Assembly: GCA_964568675.1 (NCBI GenBank)
Contig: CAZMQV010000034.1
Coordinates: forward strand, 1 to 35,168
Length of the DNA stretch: 35,168 nt
From: UPXZ01 sp964568675
GTDB taxonomy: Bacteria > Bacteroidota > Bacteroidia > Bacteroidales > Paludibacteraceae
Reading direction: 5' to 3'
The notes beneath the pieces are model-generated. The model did not search any database, was not told where the DNA came from, and worked only from the letters and a program-made list of their open reading frames with translations. Positions 1 through 7,832 of this stretch are shown one piece after another; position 1 is the stretch's first letter, and every line of letters starts with the position of its first letter. The position numbers and the translations under genes were made by a program.

Positions 1-200
1 TTGCAGATAATGGCAAAGGTATTGCCCACGATATCAAAGACAAGCTGTTCAACCCAAACTTTACGACTAAATCTACCGGGATGGGGCTTGGATTGGCTAT
101 AAGCCGTAACATTGTGAATTTGATTGGTGGAAATATCAGCTTTGAAACGGAATTGGGCGTAGGCACTATCTTTAAAATAACACTGCCCAGACTTAAATAA
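1..200 (+). CDS. Sensor histidine kinase, C-terminal fragment
   Basis: The gene is cut by the left edge of the window; the last 66 codons are visible, read from base 3 and ending in TAA. They encode the end of a GHKL-type ATP-binding domain. The G1 box reads ADNGKGI. It is followed by the F-box region LFNPNFTTKS and a G2 box, GMGLGLAISRNIV. The closing strand GVGTIFKITLP is typical of two-component sensor kinases. This part binds ATP for autophosphorylation of a histidine located upstream of the window. The sensor domain and the partner response regulator are not visible, so the signal is unknown. It converges with prmA across a short gap, and a hairpin overlaps its stop codon. Confidence 0.93.
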   Translation, partial: ADNGKGIAHDIKDKLFNPNFTTKSTGMGLGLAISRNIVNLIGGNISFETELGVGTIFKITLPRLK

Positions 201-208
201 GTCCGGGC
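185..208. terminator. Hairpin over the kinase stop codon, shared by convergent genes
   Basis: The arm GCCCAGACT (185-193) pairs with AGTCCGGGC (200-208) with one mismatch, around the loop TAAATA. No long T-run follows on the + strand. Its position between convergent genes suggests a weak bidirectional terminator. Confidence 0.45.
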
Positions 209-231
209 GGTGTGATGGTTTTCTCATTGTG

Positions 232-1071
232 TCAGGCTTTCTTGAGCCGAAGCATTGCCCAATTGTTTTTTGCTTTCGAATACTCAACCGTTAAGTTGTT
301 TTCACTTGCTCTTTGGGTCAGTATGGCGATGTCCTCGGTGTAGAAACCACTTAGGTAGAGTGAACCACCGGCAGGTAGGCAATCCGCGTATTTGTCCATG
401 TCGGCAAGTAGAATGTTCCGGTTGATGTTGGCGAAAATCATATCAAAATAGCTGCCGGGGAGCGAAGTGGCGTCGCCAAGCAACACGTCGATGTTGCTTA
501 TTCCGTTGAGGCGCGCGTTTTCTAATGAGTTCTCGATACACCAGTCGTCAATGTCGATTGCTGTGAGTTTGTTCGCGCCACGCATGGATGCGAGTATCGC
601 AAGTACGGAAGTGCCGCAGCCCATGTCAAGTATATTTTTCCCTTCGAGGTCGGCTTCCAAAATTTCGGCTATCATCAAGCTGGTAGTTTCGTGGTGTCCT
701 GTTCCGAATGACATTTTCGGGTCAATCACAATGTTGTATTTCAGTCGCGGCACATCCTGATGAAAGGAACTGTGAATGATGCACTGGTCGCCAATGACAA
801 TTGGTTGGAAGAAATGTTTCTCCCACTCCTCGTTCCAGTTCTTCTCATCTACTATTTCAGCCTTGTAGCCAATCGGTGTTTCGAAAGGAAACTCCGAAAT
901 GAGTTCGTCGAGTTTTCCCTTGTCGTATAGCTTTTCCTGAACGTAGGCTATCAGCCCAGGTTCAGCTTTTTCGAAACTTTCGTACCCGATTTCGCCCAAT
1001 TGCGCGGCAAGCACATCGGCGGCGAAGTCATCGGGGTCGTTCAGACTAAAATGTATGACCATGTATTTCAT
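232..1071 (-). CDS. prmA: Ribosomal protein L11 methyltransferase PrmA
   Basis: This cytoplasmic SAM-dependent enzyme trimethylates ribosomal protein L11. The 279-residue protein has the family's normal length. The N-terminal part is the substrate-recognition domain. Next come the PrmA signature FGTGHHETT (about residues 122-130), the SAM-binding motif I ILDMGCGTSVLAILA (about 147-161) and the FANINRN catalytic-loop motif (about 213-219). I chose the ATG at 1071 because MKYMVIHF is where family alignment begins and AGAAGAA lies just upstream. An in-frame start at 1119 would add 16 residues (beginning MPCQSDEKK) that look like untranslated leader. The gene stands alone and converges with the kinase gene. 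Confidence 0.95.
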   Translation of the reverse strand: MKYMVIHFSLNDPDDFAADVLAAQLGEIGYESFEKAEPGLIAYVQEKLYDKGKLDELISEFPFETPIGYKAEIVDEKNWNEEWEKHFFQPIVIGDQCIIHSSFHQDVPRLKYNIVIDPKMSFGTGHHETTSLMIAEILEADLEGKNILDMGCGTSVLAILASMRGANKLTAIDIDDWCIENSLENARLNGISNIDVLLGDATSLPGSYFDMIFANINRNILLADMDKYADCLPAGGSLYLSGFYTEDIAILTQRASENNLTVEYSKAKNNWAMLRLKKA

Positions 1072-1188
1072 AATTCTTCTTTGATTGAATTGTTTCTTTT
1101 CGTCCGATTGACACGGCAATCATGCTCCGGAAGGCAATAAATGATGATTAAAGCGCGTCTTTCAGTCGAAAGTTAGTTTATTATTGTT

Positions 1189-1204
1189 TAATTTTGCAAA
1201 ATTA
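1189..1204. promoter_or_regulatory. 16-bp palindrome holding back-to-back -7 elements
   Basis: TAATTTTGCAAAATTA is a perfect palindrome. Each half matches the Bacteroidota -7 consensus TAnnTTTG, one reading toward prmA and one toward the gene at 1355. TTTATTA and TAATAAA flank it and extend the symmetry imperfectly. It lies about 120 bases before prmA and 150 before the 1355 gene. No clear -33 element is visible, so it could be a shared promoter or an operator. Confidence 0.4.
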
Positions 1205-1354
1205 CTAATAAATACCCGTATTTTTAGCTATTTTTGAAATGTGATTCCCGAATTGTGTTAATCATCTCAATCGGAATGATATGGCATAGATATTGTTATT
1301 GATAATTATTAGAGAGCACATTGGTTTTCAAAACTACATTTTTATTCTAATAAA

Positions 1355-2710
1355 ATGAAAAGAATTATTTTACTGGCACATTTATTTTGTTTTTGCTTGC
1401 TTGCGGGATTTGCCCAATCAGGTGCAATCATCGATGATATCTACGTCTCCCCGAATGACGCGTCGATGGTTAAAGCAGCAAAACAAGCCAGACGACAACG
1501 AGCATCTGAAAATGCCCAATCCGCTGTTTATCGGAATGGCGCTAAGGAAATTGTGTTTATTGATCAAAACGGAAAGCGCACTACAGCCATTTCCGATACG
1601 GTTTACGTTATCACTGATTCGATTAACGCTGAAGAGCAGTATGAGGAAGAGGGCTATTATCTGAATGACTTTAATGGTTCGCAATCCGACCTGGAATATG
1701 CCGAGCGCATTCGCCGTTTCCATAATCCGCGTTTCACAATCACCATTGCCGATCCGGGCTACAACGACATCTATTTCTTAGACAATAGCTATTGGAATGT
1801 GTATGTGGACGGTATGTATGCTACTATTACCCCTACTTGGACCAACCCTTATTGGTGGAATTATCAATATTCCTCCTTTGGCTACAACAGCTGGGCATGG
1901 CGATATAACTTGGGTAATCCTTGGCATTATGGCATGGGTGGCTACTACGGTTGGAACTCACCTTTCTATGGCGGCTATTATGGAATGTACGACCCTTGGT
2001 ATTCCGGTTACTACGGCTGGAGTGGTTACTATGGTTGGGATTATCCCTATTACGGCGGTTATTACGGCTGGGGCTATCCTTACTACGGTGGCGGATATGG
2101 ATATGGAAGCGCTTTCACATCCAATCAGGTTTCGCGACGCAATGTAGCGGGAGGACGTACTGTTTTCGACAGTGGCAATACGTCAAGAAGAACTTCGGTG
2201 ATTAATTCCGGTTCCGGTGCTACCCGAAGCGCCAATACTACCGTAAGCCGTCAGATTCCAACTACTTCCGAAAGTAGGGACGCAAGAAACGCCTCGGCAA
2301 TAAACAGGGGAACTCGTGGGCTGAACTCACAGGATGTGAATACGCGCATACGAACCGGAAATGTAAGAACTTCGGACGAATGGAGCAGCGTTAGGAGTAA
2401 CAACACCCGATCTTATTCCGGCGACAATGGTTCCACTATCATCAATCGCACAAGTCCTTCAAATCGCTCCTCAAACTCTGAGTCTGTGAGAAGCTCCGGA
2501 GGAACTACAAGAAGCTCGTCGTCAACACCCTCGCGCTCATACGAAAGCTCTGGTAGAAGCTCAGACTACAGCGCTCCAAGCCGCTCGTACGATTCAGGAA
2601 GTAGCCGAAGTTCGGTGTCGAGTGGCGGTGGCTCCTATGGTGGTAGCTCATCTTCGTCTGGTAGTAGTGGCGGAGGCAGTCGTTCTTCGGGCGGTGGCGG
2701 GCGTCGCTAA
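1355..2710 (+). CDS. Secreted Gly/Tyr/Trp-rich then Ser/Arg-rich low-complexity protein
   Basis: The 451-residue protein starts with a clear signal peptide (MKRIILLAHLFCFCLLAGFA, cleavage near AQS), so it is exported. Residues about 25-190 have ordinary composition and include acidic stretches. Residues about 192-252 are a run of aromatic-glycine repeats of the type YYGW, GGYYG and YPYYG. From about residue 262 to the end the chain is rich in Ser, Arg, Gly, Thr and Asn and ends in GGGGRR. I recognise no catalytic domain. Similar GY-rich secreted proteins occur in Bacteroidales, sometimes misnamed after vitellogenin. It lies 188 bases upstream of a FadL-like protein with no terminator between them, so the two may be cotranscribed. 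Structural, adhesive or assembly roles are possible but unproven. Confidence 0.8.
   Translation: MKRIILLAHLFCFCLLAGFAQSGAIIDDIYVSPNDASMVKAAKQARRQRASENAQSAVYRNGAKEIVFIDQNGKRTTAISDTVYVITDSINAEEQYEEEGYYLNDFNGSQSDLEYAERIRRFHNPRFTITIADPGYNDIYFLDNSYWNVYVDGMYATITPTWTNPYWWNYQYSSFGYNSWAWRYNLGNPWHYGMGGYYGWNSPFYGGYYGMYDPWYSGYYGWSGYYGWDYPYYGGYYGWGYPYYGGGYGYGSAFTSNQVSRRNVAGGRTVFDSGNTSRRTSVINSGSGATRSANTTVSRQIPTTSESRDARNASAINRGTRGLNSQDVNTRIRTGNVRTSDEWSSVRSNNTRSYSGDNGSTIINRTSPSNRSSNSESVRSSGGTTRSSSSTPSRSYESSGRSSDYSAPSRSYDSGSSRSSVSSGGGSYGGSSSSSGSSGGGSRSSGGGGRR
1930..2110 (+). repeat. Degenerate tandem repeats coding YYGW/GGYYG motifs
   Basis: Short degenerate repeats such as TACTACGG, TATTATGG and GGTTACTA recur here. 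They encode the aromatic-glycine stretch of the secreted protein. Repeat number could vary between strains through slippage or recombination. Confidence 0.7.
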
Positions 2711-2898
2711 CAAAGTGAAAACTTCAAAAAGAATTAATATCAATATATATACTTGCCGCGAAGCGAATACCTGTAAACTTACATCGCTTGTGGTAATAAA
2801 ACATAATTTCAGGAATTAAATAATAAGTTGGTCTAATCATTTGATGTGATAATCCCGATGTGAAAATTGAATGTCGGCGATATTAATAATGTAGCATT

Positions 2899-4416
2899 AT
2901 GAAAAAGAATATAATTGCTTTATTGCTTGTGGGTTTTGCCGGATTGATGTCCGCGCAAACTGAGTATGACGCGCTCCGCTTGTCGCAAACCGACCTAACC
3001 GGGACAGCTCGCTACATGAGTTTGGGAGGCGCTATGGGCGCGCTGGGCGCCGACGCGTCGGCAACAAAAGATAATCCGGCTGCGCTTGGCGTGTATCGTA
3101 GCTCCGAAATGAGCGCGACCCTCAATTTCTCTTTAAGAAAAATCAATCCGATAGAATGGCAGGGCAAAACAACCATGCAAGAGGGCACTTCGTCGGTAGG
3201 CTTCGACAACCTATCGTACATCATGGCTTTTTATCAGGGCGATAACCAAAGTGGACTGGTAAGTTCGAACCTTTCATTCTCCTATCAGAAGTTGAATAAT
3301 TTCAATAAAACCTTTCAGATTAAAGGAGCGAGTTCTAGTAACTCTTTCACCGATTATCTGGCAGCTTATTCAAGTCCAAATCCTCCGATAAAGGGCGATG
3401 TGTCATACCAAAATTATGATATGCCCTGGCTCACCGTGCTTGGTTTTGATGGGTATTTAATTAATATCGACGGGCAAAATTTCGAGTCGTTGCTCAAACC
3501 GGGCGAACTGGTAGATCCGGCTTATGAGTTTAATCAAAGTGGAGAGTTGAGTGAATACTCGATTGGGTGGGGAGCAAATTATAACAACAACTTGTTCTTG
3601 GGTATCAACATGAATGTTCGAACCTTGGAATATCAACTCTCATCTACACTTACCGAAGATTTCCAGGGTGGAGGTGGTTTTGATTTGGTAAATAAACTTA
3701 CTCAAACCGGCCTGGGCGCTAACGCTAAGTTTGGCGCTATTTATATGCCTACGAATAGCTTGAGATTGGGTTTGTCGGTGCATACGCCTTCCATCATGTA
3801 TTTCAACGAGGAGAGTTATGCCGACTTGCATTCGACCGAAATACCTAGTAACGAAAAGAATCCGGCTACAACTCCGGTCAATTCGCAGGCTTTCAATCTT
3901 TGGAGTCCAATGCAGGTGCAAGCCAGTGCGGCTTTACTCTTTGGCAAACGTGGCTTTATCTCCGGCGAATACAATTTTATTAATTATCAGGGCGCGCGTT
4001 TCAATAAAAATGCGAATAGTGTGCAAAACTTTGGGGACATTAACTTCGCGATGAAAGATGTGCTGAATAATGTGCATGTGCTGAAAGCTGGCGCTGAGCT
4101 TCGCGTTACTCCTAATTTCGCGCTTCGCGCCGGTTATGCTACTTACACTCCGGCGGTTAATAACGCCTATAATAATGGAAAACTATTGGTGCGCAATTCG
4201 GTGAACACCAATACCGAGTTCTTTAATCAGACCTACAACACAAACTACATCACGCTTGGTCTTGGATACCGCACCTCCTCTTGGTTCTTCGATTTTGCTT
4301 ATATAATGAGAAGCCAAAAGGAAGATTTCTTTACTTATCAGGATAAGGCGCTCCGCCCCGCCGTTATTGAGCATAAAACAAATAATCTGGTGTTCACAGC
4401 CGGATTGAAGATGTAA
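2899..4416 (+). CDS. Outer-membrane protein of the OMPP1/FadL/TodX type
   Basis: The 505-residue protein has a signal peptide (MKKNIIALLLVGFAGLMSAQ) and is predicted to form an outer-membrane beta-barrel. After the signal it has the segment ALRLSQTDLTGTARYMSLGG and then AMGALGADASATKDNPAALG, resembling the N-terminal plug region of FadL-like channels with its NPA motif. Alternating hydrophobic strands fill the rest, and the chain ends in FTAGLKM. Bacteroidales relatives are often called hemin receptors, but no heme-binding motif is obvious to me. The family imports hydrophobic compounds in other bacteria; the substrate here is unknown. It follows the GY-rich secreted protein and is closed by a strong terminator at 4446. 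Confidence 0.85.
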   Translation: MKKNIIALLLVGFAGLMSAQTEYDALRLSQTDLTGTARYMSLGGAMGALGADASATKDNPAALGVYRSSEMSATLNFSLRKINPIEWQGKTTMQEGTSSVGFDNLSYIMAFYQGDNQSGLVSSNLSFSYQKLNNFNKTFQIKGASSSNSFTDYLAAYSSPNPPIKGDVSYQNYDMPWLTVLGFDGYLINIDGQNFESLLKPGELVDPAYEFNQSGELSEYSIGWGANYNNNLFLGINMNVRTLEYQLSSTLTEDFQGGGGFDLVNKLTQTGLGANAKFGAIYMPTNSLRLGLSVHTPSIMYFNEESYADLHSTEIPSNEKNPATTPVNSQAFNLWSPMQVQASAALLFGKRGFISGEYNFINYQGARFNKNANSVQNFGDINFAMKDVLNNVHVLKAGAELRVTPNFALRAGYATYTPAVNNAYNNGKLLVRNSVNTNTEFFNQTYNTNYITLGLGYRTSSWFFDFAYIMRSQKEDFFTYQDKALRPAVIEHKTNNLVFTAGLKM

Positions 4417-4445
4417 GTTTTTTTTCTCAAATAGAATTTAATAAG

Positions 4446-4475
4446 AAAACCAGACGCGATAGTCTGGTTTTTTTG
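4446..4475 (+). terminator. Rho-independent terminator after the FadL-like gene
   Basis: AAAACCAGAC (4446-4455) and GTCTGGTTTT (4462-4471) form a perfect 10-bp stem with a six-base loop, followed directly by more T residues. It ends transcription 30 bases past the stop codon. Confidence 0.9.
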
Positions 4476-4503
4476 TGTATTTATTTGAAAACGACTACCT
4501 TTG
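4472..4503 (+). promoter_or_regulatory. prfC promoter overlapping the upstream terminator tail
   Basis: TACCTTTG at 4496-4503 exactly matches the Bacteroidota -7 consensus TAnnTTTG. TTTG at 4472-4475, inside the T-tract of the preceding terminator, lies 20 bases upstream and fits the -33 element. Transcription would start near 4510, giving a leader of about 24 bases. Confidence 0.7.
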
Positions 4504-4533
4504 CAGGCTGAAAAAAGAAAGTGAATAATATAT

Positions 4534-6108
4534 ATGAGTTTACAAAACGAAATTAATAGACGGCGTACCTTTGCCATCATCAGTCACCCGGATGCGGGTA
4601 AAACGACACTTACCGAAAAACTCCTGTTGTTTGGTGGTGCAATACATGTTGCCGGCGCGGTAAAGTCGAATAAAATAAGAAAGACAGCCACATCGGACTG
4701 GATGGAAATTGAGAAACAACGTGGTATCTCGGTGGCAACTTCGGTGATGGGCTTTGAATACCTTGATCATAAAATCAATATCCTCGATACGCCCGGGCAC
4801 CAGGATTTTGCCGAGGATACTTTCCGCACGCTGACAGCCGTAGATAGCGTAATCATTGTGGTGGACTCGGCAAAAGGGGTGGAAACACAGACACGCAAAC
4901 TGATGAATGTGTGCCGGATGCGCAACACGCCGATTATTATCTTTGTAAATAAGCTCGACCGTGAAGGGCGCGATGCTTTTGAATTGCTGGATGAGCTGGA
5001 GACGGAGTTGGGGATAAATGTGCGCCCGTTGAGCTGGCCCATCAGTTCGGGCGAGTCGTTCAAAGGAGTGTATAACTTTTATGAAAATAACTTCCAGTTC
5101 TATACCCCGAACAAGCAAGTTATCAGCGAATCGGTATCGATTGATGTGGAAAGCGCCGAATTGGAAGCAAAAATAGGGGGGCGGTACGCTGAGAAACTTC
5201 GTGAGGATATCGAGTTGATCAGTGGAGTGTATGAGGATTTTGATAAAGAGCTTTATCTGGATGGTTTGTTAGCGCCGGTGTTTTTTGGTAGCGCGCTCAA
5301 TAATTTTGGCATAAAGGAGTTGCTCGATTGTTTTGTGCAGATTGCGCCATCACCTCGTCCCGTGCAGGCAGAAGAGCGAATGGTGAAGCCGGAAGAAGCA
5401 AGTTTCAGCGGATTTATCTTTAAGATTCATGCGAATATGGACCCCAATCACCGCAGTTGCATCGCATTTGTGAAAGTATGCGCCGGTAAGTTTGAGCGAA
5501 ATGTTAACTACAAACACGTACGCAATGGAAAGATGATGCGCTTCTCAAGTCCTACGGCTTTCATGGCGCAGAAAAAAGAAACGGTTGACGAAGCTTATGC
5601 CGGCGATATTGTAGGTTTGCCGGATACGGGAAACTTCAAAATTGGCGATACGTTGACGGGAGGTGAGGAACTTCATTTCAAAGGTTTACCAAGTTTTTCG
5701 CCGGAGATGTTCATGTATCTGGAAAACGCGGATCCGATGAAAACAAAACAGCTTGAAAAGGGAATCAACCAATTGATGGACGAAGGTGTCGCGCAGTTAT
5801 TTGTCAATCAGTTTAATGGTCGGAAAATTGTGGGAACCGTGGGGCAGTTGCAATTTGAAGTGATTCAATACCGTTTGCTACATGAGTATAACGCGCAGTG
5901 CCGTTGGGAACCTATTTCTCTCTACAAAGCATGTTGGATTGAAAGTGATGACGAGGTTGAATTGGAGAATTTCAAGAAACGGAAAATGCAATACATGGCG
6001 AAAGATAAAGAGGGTAGGGATGTTTTTCTTGCCGATTCGGGCTATGTGTTGCAAATGGCACAAAATGATTTTAAGAACATCAAATTTCATTTCTCATCCG
6101 AGTTTTAG
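4534..6108 (+). CDS. prfC: Peptide chain release factor 3 (RF3)
   Basis: RF3 is a cytoplasmic translational GTPase that recycles RF1 and RF2 from the ribosome after peptide release. The 524-residue length is close to that of the E. coli protein. GTPase motifs are complete: G1 SHPDAGKTT (17-25), switch II DTPGHQDF (85-92) and G4 NKLD (139-142). The sequence GGAIHVAGAVK after G1, and the C-terminal stretch with QFEVIQYRL, separate RF3 from EF-G and LepA. The ATG at 4534 is well placed behind its own promoter. The gene appears to be a single unit, bounded upstream by a terminator. No terminator is evident between it and the next gene at 6251. Confidence 0.97.
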   Translation: MSLQNEINRRRTFAIISHPDAGKTTLTEKLLLFGGAIHVAGAVKSNKIRKTATSDWMEIEKQRGISVATSVMGFEYLDHKINILDTPGHQDFAEDTFRTLTAVDSVIIVVDSAKGVETQTRKLMNVCRMRNTPIIIFVNKLDREGRDAFELLDELETELGINVRPLSWPISSGESFKGVYNFYENNFQFYTPNKQVISESVSIDVESAELEAKIGGRYAEKLREDIELISGVYEDFDKELYLDGLLAPVFFGSALNNFGIKELLDCFVQIAPSPRPVQAEERMVKPEEASFSGFIFKIHANMDPNHRSCIAFVKVCAGKFERNVNYKHVRNGKMMRFSSPTAFMAQKKETVDEAYAGDIVGLPDTGNFKIGDTLTGGEELHFKGLPSFSPEMFMYLENADPMKTKQLEKGINQLMDEGVAQLFVNQFNGRKIVGTVGQLQFEVIQYRLLHEYNAQCRWEPISLYKACWIESDDEVELENFKKRKMQYMAKDKEGRDVFLADSGYVLQMAQNDFKNIKFHFSSEF

Positions 6109-6142
6109 ATACTGTATTTTGAATTGAAAATAATCATCGCAA

Positions 6143-6221
6143 ACCGACCTCCTCCCCCTCGAATCTGACGTAAATATCTGTCATTCTGAACGTAGTGAAG
6201 AATCTAAAAATTTTAGTCGGT
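6143..6221. repeat. Possible dispersed repeat with flanking ACCGAC/GTCGGT
   Basis: Bases 6179-6205 contain TGTCATTCTGAACGTAGTG followed by AAGAATCT. Very similar strings recur as interspersed repeats in many Bacteroidota genomes, as I remember them. ATTCT (6183-6187) can pair with AGAAT (6199-6203). ACCGAC (6143-6148) and GTCGGT (6216-6221) form an outer inverted pair. No protein is encoded. Confidence 0.5.
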
Positions 6222-6250
6222 CAGTAGTGGAAAATAATAATAAAACGAAT

Positions 6251-6901
6251 ATGCAATTAAGAAAATTAAGCTTCATTTTTCTTCTTTTCTTCTCTTTCCT
6301 CCAAATTGTCGCTCAGGAGAAACGCGAGCCGGCTATTCCGTTCGAAACCTTGTTTGGAAATGAGCGTGTAAACATGGCGTTGAGTGTCAATAAAACCATT
6401 CAGGGAAAGTTTCGCTATTTAAATTCAACTTCGGTTGCGGCATTTTATGATAATAAAAAAGGCGCGACGGAGATGGTGTCAATCAACTCCATCGTCTTTC
6501 AGTTTCATAAAAACTTTGGCGTGTCCACCGGTATGCAATATCACTTTGCCAAAGGTTTCATGCCCAACTTGGGTTTGCATCTTTCGTATGTACGCCCCGA
6601 TCTCTTGCTTGCTCTTACCCCTTATTACAATTTTATGCCTTGGGATGGTGTTGAAACTACTGGTGTGATAGAGTTTAAACCGCTTCTAAGCGAAACCATG
6701 CGTCTGTTTACCCGCGCGCAAGGCATGTATGGTCATAATCTGGAACTAAACGATTGGGCACGTGGTTTAGTTAATCTCCGTCTTGGACTATCATTTCAAC
6801 GCTATACAATCGGGTTTGGGTCTAATCTGGATTATTACAATGGACCGAAAGGCAGTAGCCAGGTGAAAAACTTTGGAGGTTTCGTAAGGGTAGATATTTG
6901 A
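6251..6901 (+). CDS. Small outer-membrane beta-barrel protein, function unknown
   Basis: The 216-residue protein begins with a signal peptide (MQLRKLSFIFLLFFSFLQIVAQ). I prefer the ATG at 6251 because the signal peptide starts there; an in-frame GTG at 6227 would add eight Asn/Lys-rich residues. The mature part alternates polar and hydrophobic residues in short strands, with aromatic residues as in small beta-barrels, and ends in FGGFVRVDI. Phrases such as GMQYHFAKGFMPNLGLHLSYV and GLSFQRYTIGFGSNLDYY are barrel-like. I recognise no named family. It follows prfC after a gap holding a possible dispersed repeat and converges with the ABC importer genes across a strong hairpin. Confidence 0.75.
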   Translation: MQLRKLSFIFLLFFSFLQIVAQEKREPAIPFETLFGNERVNMALSVNKTIQGKFRYLNSTSVAAFYDNKKGATEMVSINSIVFQFHKNFGVSTGMQYHFAKGFMPNLGLHLSYVRPDLLLALTPYYNFMPWDGVETTGVIEFKPLLSETMRLFTRAQGMYGHNLELNDWARGLVNLRLGLSFQRYTIGFGSNLDYYNGPKGSSQVKNFGGFVRVDI

Positions 6902-6932
6902 AAACAAGATAAACGTTTTCAATCATATAATT

Positions 6933-6970
6933 CAAAAGGTCGGTTTGTTTCTAACAATTCCGACCTTTTG
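6933..6970. terminator. Bidirectional terminator between convergent genes
   Basis: CAAAAGGTCGG (6933-6943) and CCGACCTTTTG (6960-6970) form a perfect 11-bp stem with a 16-base loop. A and T runs in the outer arms allow it to act on both strands, ending the 6251 gene and the ABC importer transcript. Confidence 0.8.
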
Positions 6971-7010
6971 AGTTATGCATTCATCTGGGATTCAAATGTG
7001 TCGCCATTCT

Positions 7011-7790
7011 TTAGTCTTGCCTGCTTTGAAGCTTATTCCATTTGCAAAATATGGCATCGGCAACATCGATAGTCAGAAATAGAAGAAAACCGATGATAGA
7101 AATGGCTACAATGCCGGCATACATCATTAGGTAGTCGAGTCGCATCCAAGCATCAACGATAAAGAAGCCAAGACCTTTGTCGGTTCCGAAAGTTTCGGTA
7201 ACAAACAGCACAGAAATTGCGATGCCCACCGTAACGCGAATTGCTGAAAACAAATCGGGTAGTATTGCCGGGAAGATGACATGGAAAGTCTGTTGCATAC
7301 TCGTAGCACCCAACGATGAAAGCACATAAAAGTTCTCTTTCGGAATCCTACGTATGGCGTCGCGCACTGAAATCATCAGCTGAAAGACGATAATAAGCAC
7401 TATCATCACAATTTTTGTATTTTCTCCGATTCCAAATAGAATCATCACAATGGGGAGTAGCGCGAGTTTCGGAACTGGATAAGAGAGATAAAGCAAAGGT
7501 TCGAACACGCGGTTGGTAGTTCGGCTTAGGGCGGTGAGCATTCCGCCGGTTAGGCCAAGCGCCAGCGCGATGGTGGTTCCGATAATCACACGGCGAAGAC
7601 TCGCCCAACTGTGTTCGCTCATACCCGCAGCAAAGGCTTTGGGGAAATTAAGATAGACATCCACCGGACTTGGCAATACCTTGTCTTGGAAAATTAGCGC
7701 GGCGATAAGCCATGCTGCGTTAAATATAATTACACCCATAAAAAGCAGTTGTATTGCTTTGGGAGGATGTTGCTTGTTGGTTTTGCTCAT
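7011..7790 (-). CDS. ABC importer permease (TauC/SsuC/NrtB class)
   Basis: The 259-residue inner-membrane protein forms the channel of an importer. It has a hydrophobic N-terminal helix and about six membrane spans. The BPD_transp_1 coupling loop, around LSSLGATSMQQTFHVIFPAI, contacts the ATPase. The segment FGTDKGLGFFI before the last spans is typical of permeases for nitrate, taurine, alkanesulfonates or thiamine precursors. It is the last gene of a minus-strand operon that also encodes the binding lipoprotein and the ATPase, 42 bases after the ATPase gene. The substrate cannot be told from the permease sequence. Confidence 0.9.
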   Translation of the reverse strand: MSKTNKQHPPKAIQLLFMGVIIFNAAWLIAALIFQDKVLPSPVDVYLNFPKAFAAGMSEHSWASLRRVIIGTTIALALGLTGGMLTALSRTTNRVFEPLLYLSYPVPKLALLPIVMILFGIGENTKIVMIVLIIVFQLMISVRDAIRRIPKENFYVLSSLGATSMQQTFHVIFPAILPDLFSAIRVTVGIAISVLFVTETFGTDKGLGFFIVDAWMRLDYLMMYAGIVAISIIGFLLFLTIDVADAIFCKWNKLQSRQD

Positions 7791-7832
7791 CGTTTTTAAT
7801 GGCGTTTGTTTGTGGCGTAAAATAAAGGAGGT

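Noticed and set aside
467..760. 97-codon plus-strand frame inside prmA
   Set aside because: Antisense to prmA, with no family features; a shadow frame.
4540..5118. 192-codon minus-strand frame inside prfC
   Set aside because: It is antisense to a strongly conserved gene and has no recognisable domain.
6227..6250. Eight-residue extension from GTG at 6227
   Set aside because: The signal peptide begins at the ATG at 6251; the extension is Asn/Lys-rich and looks like leader.
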